In this document: positions 31,900-37,566 of the stretch, one piece after another | How positions within the stretch are numbered: the first letter of the stretch is position 1 | How the letters are laid out: every line of letters starts with the position of its first letter | From: JAVDCA01 sp036491235 | GTDB lineage: Bacteria > Pseudomonadota > Alphaproteobacteria > Rhizobiales > Xanthobacteraceae | Length of the DNA: 37,566 nt | Reading direction: 5' to 3' | Assembly: GCA_036491235.1 (NCBI GenBank) | Contig: DASXCK010000230.1 | Location: 1-37,566 of the forward strand | Made by a program: the position numbers and the translations under genes | Notes under the pieces: generated by a model | Databases searched by the model: none | Told to the model about the DNA's origin: nothing | What the model saw: the letters and a program-made list of their open reading frames with translations, nothing else

Positions 31900-33342
31900 T
31901 TATTTCGGATTGAGCCGGATGCCGGTGAACTTCCACTGCGACAGCTCTTCCATGGCGTAGCGCACGCCCTCGCGGCCGAAGCCACTCGAGCCGACGCCGC
32001 CGAACGGATAGGTGTCGAGCCGGAAACGGCTCGCCTCGTTGATCCACAGCGCGCCCGCCTTGAGCTTCTTCGACACCTTGAAGGCGGTGTCGAGGCTCGA
32101 CGTGAAGCAGGCCGCCTGCAACCCGAACTCCGACGAGTTGGCGAGCGCGAGCGCCGCGTCGACGTCGGCGACCGGCTGCACCACCACGACCGGGCCGAAC
32201 GCCTCCTCGGTCATCAGCCGCGCCGTGCCGGGGGCACTCGCGAGGATCGCGGGTCCGAGGATGCAGCCCGTGCGCTCGGGCTTGAGCACGAGGCGCGCAC
32301 CCTTCTCGACCGCGTCGGCGACCATCTGCTCGACGCGGTCGGCGGCCGCGCGGTTCACCATCGGGCCGACGTCGGTCGCGGTATCGTTCGGGTCGCCGAC
32401 CTTGAGCTTCTTCGCGGCCGCGACGAACGCCGCGAGAAAGGCCTCGAACACCTTTTCCTCGACGATCACGCGCTGCGCCGAGATGCATTGCTGGCCGCTC
32501 GCCTCGAAACCGGCCGACGCGATGCGCTGGGCCGCGTCGGCGAGATCGGCGTCCGCGCATACGATGTTGGCGGCATTGGAGCCGAGCTCACCGACGAACT
32601 TCTTCGCCCCGGCTGCGCGCGCGAGGTCGTGCCCGGCCGCGGTCGAGCCCGTGAGCGTCACCGCCTGCACCAGCGGATGGGCGGCGAGCGCTTTTGCGGT
32701 CTCGCGCCCGCCCGTCACCACGTTGAACAGCCCGGCCGGCACGCCCGCCTTCTTGAACGCTTCGGCGAGGATCACGGCGACTTCCGCGCCGGGCGGCGAC
32801 GGCTTCACCACCACGGCGTTGCCCATGGCGAGCGCGGGCGCGACCTTCTGGGTCACCATGTTGGAGGGCGCGTTGAACGGCGTGACCGCCGCCACCACGC
32901 CGTAGGGAATGCGGGTCGTGAAGCCGAAGCGGTTGGCGCCGAGCGCGCTGAGATCGAGGGGGAGCACCTCGCCGTTCATATGCGGAAGCTGGATCGCGCA
33001 GGCGCGCAAAAAGGCGCCCGAGCGCCGATGCTCGAAAGTCGCGGCGCGTTTGGGCTTGCCGAGCACCCGCACCAGCGCATCGACCACCTGCGGCTCGGCC
33101 TTGTCGGCCGCATCGGCCGCCGCGTTCAGCCATTCGACGCGCTTCGACGTCGGCGCCTCCTGGTTAGCGAGGAAGGCCGCATGCGCGTTGGCCACCGCCG
33201 CATCGACCGCGGCCGCATCGGCATCCATCATGTCGGCAACGACGCGCTCGTCGACCGGCGACACCAGCGGCGCCATGGCGGCGCTGGGAAAATCCTTGGT
33301 CTCGCCGCCGATGTACGGCAGCACGCGCAGGCGATCACTCAT
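31900..33342 (-). CDS. Aldehyde dehydrogenase (NAD(P)+-dependent)
   Basis: A 480-residue ALDH superfamily enzyme that oxidises an aldehyde to an acid. Catalytic residues: Asn157 (TPFNAPSN), Lys180 (VVVKPSP), Glu252 (FVGELGSNAANI) and the nucleophile Cys286 (SGQQCISAQRV). The C-terminal EEAFGPVVVV and PFGGVGSSGFGREG motifs are present. Length and motifs fit the benzaldehyde/vanillin/succinate-semialdehyde group; the substrate is unknown. ATG 33342 has GGGAGA seven bases upstream. It lies in a minus-strand run with the Bug, TetR and Mo-subunit genes. Confidence 0.94.
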   Translation of the reverse strand: MSDRLRVLPYIGGETKDFPSAAMAPLVSPVDERVVADMMDADAAAVDAAVANAHAAFLANQEAPTSKRVEWLNAAADAADKAEPQVVDALVRVLGKPKRAATFEHRRSGAFLRACAIQLPHMNGEVLPLDLSALGANRFGFTTRIPYGVVAAVTPFNAPSNMVTQKVAPALAMGNAVVVKPSPPGAEVAVILAEAFKKAGVPAGLFNVVTGGRETAKALAAHPLVQAVTLTGSTAAGHDLARAAGAKKFVGELGSNAANIVCADADLADAAQRIASAGFEASGQQCISAQRVIVEEKVFEAFLAAFVAAAKKLKVGDPNDTATDVGPMVNRAAADRVEQMVADAVEKGARLVLKPERTGCILGPAILASAPGTARLMTEEAFGPVVVVQPVADVDAALALANSSEFGLQAACFTSSLDTAFKVSKKLKAGALWINEASRFRLDTYPFGGVGSSGFGREGVRYAMEELSQWKFTGIRLNPK

Positions 33343-33400
33343 GTCGGGTCTCCCGGTCTTCTTCGATTCTTCCTTGTACGGTCGGTCAGCGGCGAAGCTG

Positions 33401-33471
33401 CGTAACCCACCAGCTGCCTCGCCGGATCCGGCGCCGCAGGTGGGTTACGCCGCTGCGCGGCTAACCCACCC
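33401..33471. repeat. REP-like repeat with three TAACCCACC arms, overlapping the TetR gene end
   Basis: CGTAACCCACC (33401-33411) is inverted at 33439-33449 (GGTGGGTTACG) around a GCCGGATCCGGC palindrome, and CTAACCCACC repeats at 33461-33470. The last copy supplies the final residues and stop codon of the TetR gene. It separates the TetR and aldehyde dehydrogenase genes. Confidence 0.8.
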
Positions 33472-34117
33472 TGCGAACAATCCGTCGCGCCGTCTCGCTC
33501 TGGCAGTAACTCAAGATCATGTCGGTGATATGCGCGAGCCACGCCTTGCGCCGTTCCTTGGTGGTGAAGTCGACGCCGAAGGCCGCGTTGAGCGTGTACT
33601 GGTTCGACAGGTAGTGATAGGCGAGCGACGATAGCGAGAGGTAGAGCGTGACGGGATCGATGTCGCGGCGAAAGATCCCTTGGTCGGCGCCGCGGCGCAG
33701 CACCTCGCGAATTGTGTCGACCAGCGGATCGTAGAGCGCGCGGATACGCTTGGAGCGCCGCGCGTGGCGGCCCTTGTGCAGGTTCTCGTCGTTGAGCAAC
33801 GCGATCGCCTCGCCGTGCGCCTCGAGCGCGGAAAAAGTATGCGCCACGAGCGCCCGCATGGCCTCGACCGGATCGCTGCCGCGGATCGCAAAATCGCGCT
33901 GGCCCGACCGCAGGGTCTCGTACATGCGCTCGAGCACCGCGATGAACAGGCCCTCCTTGCTGCCGAAGTAGTGGTAGAGCATGTTCTTGGCGAGCCCGCA
34001 GCGGCGCGCGATCGCGTCGACGCGGGCGCCCGCAAAACCGCGCGCCGCGAACTCGGCGGTGGCACGCGCGAGGATCTTCTCGCGCGTCTTTTGCGGGTCG
34101 GAGCCGGTCTTGCGCAT
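33461..34117 (-). CDS. TetR/AcrR-family transcriptional regulator
   Basis: A 218-residue regulator. The N-terminal helix-turn-helix covers about residues 32-52 (VDAIARRCGLAKNMLYHYFG, then SKEGLF). The C-terminal ligand domain includes YHYLSNQYTLNAAFGVDF, the form seen in TetR proteins next to catabolic genes. Its likely operators are the three ATTGACCA-NN-TGGTCAAT palindromes in this cluster, one of them before the Bug gene that precedes it in the same direction, so it is probably autoregulated. The ATG at 34117 has a weak ribosome site and lies 28 bases after the Bug stop. The C-terminus runs into a repeat. Confidence 0.93.
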   Translation of the reverse strand: MRKTGSDPQKTREKILARATAEFAARGFAGARVDAIARRCGLAKNMLYHYFGSKEGLFIAVLERMYETLRSGQRDFAIRGSDPVEAMRALVAHTFSALEAHGEAIALLNDENLHKGRHARRSKRIRALYDPLVDTIREVLRRGADQGIFRRDIDPVTLYLSLSSLAYHYLSNQYTLNAAFGVDFTTKERRKAWLAHITDMILSYCQSETARRIVRRVG

Positions 34118-34145
34118 TGTTTCTGCTTGGATTCGCGCCCGCGGC

Positions 34146-35126
34146 CTACTGGATGCGCACGCCCGCGGCCGCGACCACCTTGGCCCACTTGGCGCGCTCG
34201 GATTTGGCATAGGCCGCGAACTCGTCGGGCGACATCGGCGCGGGCTCGCCGCCCACATTGGCGAGCGTCTTGACCACATCCGGTTCGGTGAGGATCTGCT
34301 TTACCGCAGCGGCGATCTTGTCGACGATCTCGGGCGGCGTGCCGCCGGACGCGTAGAGCCCCTGCCAGCCGGTCGCCTCGTAGCCCGGCACCGTCTCGCC
34401 GATGGTCGGAAGCTCGGGCGCAACGGCGACGCGCTTCGGCGTCGACACCGCGATGGCGCGCACCTGCCCGCCTGTGGCGAGCGGCCAGATCGAGGTCATG
34501 GAGTCGATCGCGACCTGGATCGAGCCGCCGATCATGTTGGTCATCTCGTCGGTGGTCGAGCGGAACGGCACATGCGTCATGTGCGTGCCGGTCGCCATCT
34601 GGAACATAACGCCGGCGAGATGCGAGGAGGTGCCGAGGCCGGACGAGCCGAACGATACCTTGCCGTCGTTTGCCTTGAGGTAGGCGACCAGCTCCGGCAC
34701 GGTCTTCGCCGGCACGTCCTTGTTGACGGTGAGCAGGTTCGGCAGCCGCACCAGGAGCGAGATCGGCACGAAATCCTTCTCGACGTCGAACGGCAGGTGC
34801 GCATAGAGCGACGGATTGATCGCATGGGTGCTCACGGTGCCGATCAGGAGCGTGTAGCCATCGCCTTTCGCTTTGGCGACGACGCCCGCCCCGATGCTGC
34901 CCCCGGCCCCGCCGCGGTTTTCGACCACGAAGGGCACGCCGAACTTCTGCTGCAGACGCTGCGCCACCAGCCGGCCGATCAGGTCGGCCGAACCGCCCGC
35001 CGCGAAGGGAACGACGACGCTGACGGGGCGCGTGGGCCAGGCGTCGGCGGCGTGCGCGCGAAGGGTTGGAATGAGCCCGGCGGCGAGCGCCGCCGCCGAT
35101 CCAAGGAATTCTCGCCGCTTGAGCAT
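34146..35126 (-). CDS. Bug-family tripartite tricarboxylate transporter substrate-binding protein
   Basis: A 326-residue periplasmic binding protein. The N-terminus RREFLGSAAALAAGLIP is a twin-arginine-type signal ending at RAHA. Family motifs: WPTRPVSVVVPFAAGGSADL, VENRGGAGGSIGAGVVAKA, HVPFRSTTDEMTNMIGG, APELPTIGETVPGYEA. It probably binds the carboxylate or aromatic acid degraded by the neighbouring enzymes. ATG 35126 has GGAGG four bases upstream. The putative TetR operator begins only 14 bases upstream of the ATG, so repressor binding would cover the promoter or leader. First gene of the run with TetR, ALDH and the second Mo subunit. Confidence 0.94.
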   Translation of the reverse strand: MLKRREFLGSAAALAAGLIPTLRAHAADAWPTRPVSVVVPFAAGGSADLIGRLVAQRLQQKFGVPFVVENRGGAGGSIGAGVVAKAKGDGYTLLIGTVSTHAINPSLYAHLPFDVEKDFVPISLLVRLPNLLTVNKDVPAKTVPELVAYLKANDGKVSFGSSGLGTSSHLAGVMFQMATGTHMTHVPFRSTTDEMTNMIGGSIQVAIDSMTSIWPLATGGQVRAIAVSTPKRVAVAPELPTIGETVPGYEATGWQGLYASGGTPPEIVDKIAAAVKQILTEPDVVKTLANVGGEPAPMSPDEFAAYAKSERAKWAKVVAAAGVRIQ

Positions 35127-35139
35127 CGTGCCTCCGTCG

Positions 35140-35161
35140 GTATTGACCAAATGGTCAATAC
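35140..35161. promoter_or_regulatory. Putative TetR operator, copy 3 (upstream of the Bug-TetR-ALDH-Mo run)
   Basis: The best copy: the core ATTGACCAAATGGTCAAT is extended by GT and AC to a fully symmetric 22-bp site with 10-base arms around AA. It lies 14-35 bases upstream of the Bug gene ATG, in the position to block transcription. Confidence 0.85.
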
Positions 35162-35335
35162 ACCAAACCGAAGGCGTTGTCGCGTGCGGTAAGATGCGCC
35201 GTCGCCGCATCTAGCGCATATCCCGGCAAAGCGGACGCCGGTTCGCCAATCAGCATATGCGCCAAACAAAGACAAGCAGAGCGGATATCGATTCCGCGGG
35301 AACGAAATACGCGCTGCGTCGATCCCACTTCTTCC

Positions 35336-36313
35336 TTACTTCTTCTCCGGCACGCCGAGCCGCTTCGCCATCTCGGCGATCTGCGCGCGCTGCGCGTCGA
35401 TCGATTTGGCGAAATCCTCCGGCCCGCCGATGTTCATGAGCTGGCCGGTCGTGCCGAGGCGGTCCGCGACGGTCTTGTCGGCGACCGCACGCACGTCCTC
35501 GGCGATGCGCTTGCGCAGATCCAGCGGCATGTCGGCGGGGCCGAACAGGCCGACGAGGCCGTCGACGGTGAGGCCCGGGAAACCCGCCTCCGCGACGGTC
35601 GGCACGTCCGGATAGGCGGGCGTGCGCTGCGTGCTGGTCACCGCCAGCAGGCGGACCTTGCCATTCTGGATCTGCGGCCGCGCGATCGCGATCGCCGACT
35701 CGTAGACCTGCACACGCCCCTCGGCGAGATCGTTCACGGCCTCGACCGGGTTGCGGTACGGCACCTTCCTGATGTCGAGGTTCTCGCCCTTGAGGAATCC
35801 CTCGAACAAAAAGTCGAGCGCGCCGGTGAGGCCCGCCCAGTTGAGCTTGCCGGGTTCCTTGCGGGCGAGATCGAAGAGCTGCTTGAGCGACTTGATGTCG
35901 GTCGATGCCGGCACCGAAATCCCGACCACGGTATTGGAGACGCGCACGATCGGGTTGAGATCGGCGGGCTTGTACGGCAGGTTGCCGTAGAGAAAGGGAT
36001 GCGCCGTAAACGACGAGGTGGGCGAGCTCAGCAGCACGTGGTCGTCGTGCGCCTTGACGAAGGCCGCGATCGCGACGATGCCGTCGCCGCCCGGGCGGTT
36101 CTCGACAATGACGGTCTGGCCCCAACGCTTGCTCAACCGGTCGGCAAGCAGGCGCGAGCCGATATCGACGCCCGAGCCGGCGCCGAGCGGCACGATGAGC
36201 TTGACGGCGCGCTGCGGCCATTTCGGTGCCTGGGCCAGAACCGATGGCGCTCCCAACGCCCCTGCGACGGCCATTCCGGCCAGGGTGAACAGGTCGCGCC
36301 GAGTCGTGCGCAT
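35336..36313 (-). CDS. Bug-family tripartite tricarboxylate transporter substrate-binding protein, second copy
   Basis: A 325-residue periplasmic binding protein with a twin-arginine-type signal (TTRRDLFTLAGMAVAGALG) ending after VLAQ. Motifs: WPQRAVKLIVPLGAGSGVD, VIVENRPGGDGIVA, KVPYRNPVEAVNDLAEGRV and YPDVPTVAEAGFPG. It differs clearly from the other Bug protein and so probably binds another ligand. ATG 36313 has GGGAGGA four to six bases upstream. None of the TetR-type palindromes precedes it. It points the same way as the Bug gene at 34146, 209 bases upstream of it in the direction of transcription. Confidence 0.94.
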   Translation of the reverse strand: MRTTRRDLFTLAGMAVAGALGAPSVLAQAPKWPQRAVKLIVPLGAGSGVDIGSRLLADRLSKRWGQTVIVENRPGGDGIVAIAAFVKAHDDHVLLSSPTSSFTAHPFLYGNLPYKPADLNPIVRVSNTVVGISVPASTDIKSLKQLFDLARKEPGKLNWAGLTGALDFLFEGFLKGENLDIRKVPYRNPVEAVNDLAEGRVQVYESAIAIARPQIQNGKVRLLAVTSTQRTPAYPDVPTVAEAGFPGLTVDGLVGLFGPADMPLDLRKRIAEDVRAVADKTVADRLGTTGQLMNIGGPEDFAKSIDAQRAQIAEMAKRLGVPEKK

Positions 36314-36639
36314 GGAATCCTCCCACTTTCGAATGTGCGTGGCGTGAAGCTGCGATCGGGCGGCAAGCTGCAGGAATTTTCTCGATACGACAATTGCAAA
36401 AAGGTCGCGCTGGGGGCCGGCGACACGGCTTTGTGGCCCGATTGGCCGGATGGTCGACACCCGCCGGCTCGGCTACCCTGCGGTTGCGGCCGGTAGCAGG
36501 CGTTGCAGGCCGATCAACGCGATATTGCCCGGCTGCGCATCTTCCGGCGAAAGCCTGTCCCGGACTCGATCCGGGGTGGGTACCGGTTCGCCGGCAAGGA
36601 GATGCGCCAACATGAAGTTCGGCCCAGGGAGGAATTCAC
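36314..36639. other. Divergent intergenic region without a supported gene
   Basis: A 326-base gap between the second Bug gene (minus) and the ABM-domain gene (plus); it must hold both promoters. I see a 6-bp stem at 36559-36575 (CCCGGA / TCCGGG) inside a sequence that looks like a short dispersed repeat, and nothing else. Confidence 0.45.
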
Positions 36640-37038
36640 ATGACCCATTCGATCCGACTGTCCACGACTCTCGCATTTGCGGCGGCGCTGATCGCGCTCG
36701 CACCCGGCCAACGCGCCGTCGCGCAATCGGCCGGCCTCTACGTCAACGCGGTCGACATCGACGTCAAGCCCGGCGAGACCGACAAGTACCTCGCCGCGCT
36801 CAAGGAGAACGGCACCGAGGCCGTCAAGGAGCCGGGCTGCCGCGTGTTCAATATCCACGTGCGGGCAAACGATCCCAACCACGTGTTCATCTACGAGGTC
36901 TACGAGAACGCCGCCGCGCTCGAGGCGCACCGCCAGACCCCGCACTTCAAGAAATACGCCGCGACGACGGCCAACATGGTGGCAAAGCGTGAAGTTCACG
37001 CCGTGACCACAGTCGCGGTCAATGTGAAGGGGCGTTGA
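36640..37038 (+). CDS. Secreted ABM-domain protein (putative quinol monooxygenase family)
   Basis: A 132-residue protein. A signal peptide of about 28 residues (STTLAFAAALIALAPGQRAV region) ends near AVAQ. The rest is one antibiotic biosynthesis monooxygenase (ABM) ferredoxin-like domain: strand YVNAVDIDVKPGETDKYL, the CRVFNIHVRANDPNHVFIYEVY core, and the helix ALEAHRQTPHFKKY. YgiN-type relatives act on quinols, but an exported one is unusual and its substrate is unknown. ATG 36640 has a strong GGGAGGAA site. Confidence 0.87.
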   Translation: MTHSIRLSTTLAFAAALIALAPGQRAVAQSAGLYVNAVDIDVKPGETDKYLAALKENGTEAVKEPGCRVFNIHVRANDPNHVFIYEVYENAAALEAHRQTPHFKKYAATTANMVAKREVHAVTTVAVNVKGR

Positions 37039-37068
37039 GGGTCCGCTGATCGCGCCGAATCATCAACG

Positions 37069-37198
37069 CGTCATGGCCGGGCATAACCGTTCGAAGAACG
37101 GCGTCGCTTGGCTCGCCTATGTCCCGGCCATCCACGTCTTGCTTGCTGAATCGCGGCAAGGAGACGTGGACGCCCGTGGCACAAGGCCGGGCATGACG
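37069..37198. repeat. REP-like repeat (CGTCATGGCCGGGC family), copy 2
   Basis: CGTCATGGCCGGGC at the left and GCACAAGGCCGGGCATGACG at the right are inverted partners, with CCGGCCATCCACGTCTTG and AAGGAGACGTGGACGCCCGTG inside. Same family as the element at 27894. It lies between convergent genes and may act as a bidirectional terminator. Confidence 0.82.
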
Positions 37199-37223
37199 AC
37201 GGTGGTTCAAAAAGAAATACGCG

Positions 37224-37566
37224 CTATCGCCCGGTGAAATTCGGCACGCGGCGCAAGGCCATGGCCTTGACGCCTTCCTTGAAGTCCTCGGTGCGGCGCA
37301 GCCGGTTCTGCTCGGCGAGCTCGTGCTCGGTCGCGCGGGCGACGCGGTCGGCGAGATCGCCGCGCATGGTCGCGCGTGTCGACATGAGGCCGAGCGGCGC
37401 GTTCTCGGCGATCTCGGCCGCGAGCGCGAGGGCCGCGGATCGCACCTGGTCCTGCGGCACGAGCACGTTGGCAAGCCCCATGGCGTGCGCCTCCGTGCCG
37501 CTGACGCGGCGGCTCGTATAGAACATCAGCGCGGCGTTGTTCGCGCCGACCACGGCCGGCAGCGTG
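37224..37566 (-). CDS. Enoyl-CoA hydratase/isomerase family protein, N-terminus outside the window
   Basis: The last 114 residues of a crotonase-fold enzyme; the frame continues past the right edge. Visible features are LPAVVGANNAALMFYTSRRV, EAHAMGLANVLVPQDQV (typical of the hydratase C-terminal half), the long helix ALALAAEIAENAPLGL and the end EGVKAMALRRVPNFTGR. Crotonases hydrate or isomerise CoA thioesters in fatty or aromatic acid breakdown. The oxyanion hole and catalytic glutamates lie mostly in the missing part, so the reaction cannot be specified. Confidence 0.9.
   Translation of the reverse strand, partial: TLPAVVGANNAALMFYTSRRVSGTEAHAMGLANVLVPQDQVRSAALALAAEIAENAPLGLMSTRATMRGDLADRVARATEHELAEQNRLRRTEDFKEGVKAMALRRVPNFTGR

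Noticed and set aside
27957..31913. A plus-strand open frame of more than 1,300 codons opposite the decarboxylase-like and second Mo-subunit genes
   Set aside because: It covers known genes on other frames, is rich in Arg, Ala and His and shows no family motif. Long antisense frames are common at this GC content.

Overview
The window looks like a chromosomal segment of an alphaproteobacterium of the Hyphomicrobiales (Rhizobiales), most likely near Bradyrhizobium, Rhodopseudomonas or Pseudolabrys. The basis is high GC with GC-rich third positions, the gene families present, and several palindromic intergenic repeats of the kind I associate with Bradyrhizobium-type genomes. Genus is an inference. 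No rRNA, tRNA, CRISPR array, insertion sequence or prophage gene was seen.

Left part (1-9156). A truncated Bug-type solute-binding protein, an FAD aromatic-ring monooxygenase and an NTF2-like protein form a small catabolic cluster. They are followed by a tightly overlapped cyoABCD operon for a bo3-type ubiquinol oxidase, without cyoE. On the minus strand lie an aldo/keto reductase and a GFA-type zinc protein, then on the plus strand a single-span membrane protein of unknown function.

Middle part (9194-23391). In order: a VIT1/CCC1-like metal transporter overlapping a class III CoA-transferase, a divergent ureidoglycine aminohydrolase (allE), an unknown protein, a nitrilase-fold protein that lacks the catalytic cysteine, a TrpB2-type PLP enzyme, a branched-chain amino-acid-type ABC substrate-binding protein and two permeases split by a repeat and lacking ATPases, a small protein, a DoxX protein, a kynurenine-formamidase-like hydrolase, and an orphan pstS with a clear Pho box and terminator.

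Right part (23533-36313) is the most interesting. Three near-identical 18-bp palindromes (ATTGACCA-NN-TGGTCAAT type) lie before (i) a cupin gene, (ii) a three-subunit molybdenum hydroxylase operon (FAD, 2Fe-2S, Mo subunits), with a divergent 4,5-dihydroxyphthalate-decarboxylase-like gene on the other side, and (iii) a minus-strand run of Bug protein, TetR regulator, aldehyde dehydrogenase and a second Mo subunit. The simplest reading is one TetR-controlled regulon for uptake and oxidation of an aromatic or heteroaromatic acid. The substrate cannot be read from the sequence. A secreted Kazal-domain protein sits between the two hydroxylase loci. A second Bug protein, a secreted ABM-domain protein and a truncated enoyl-CoA hydratase close the window and fit the same catabolic theme.
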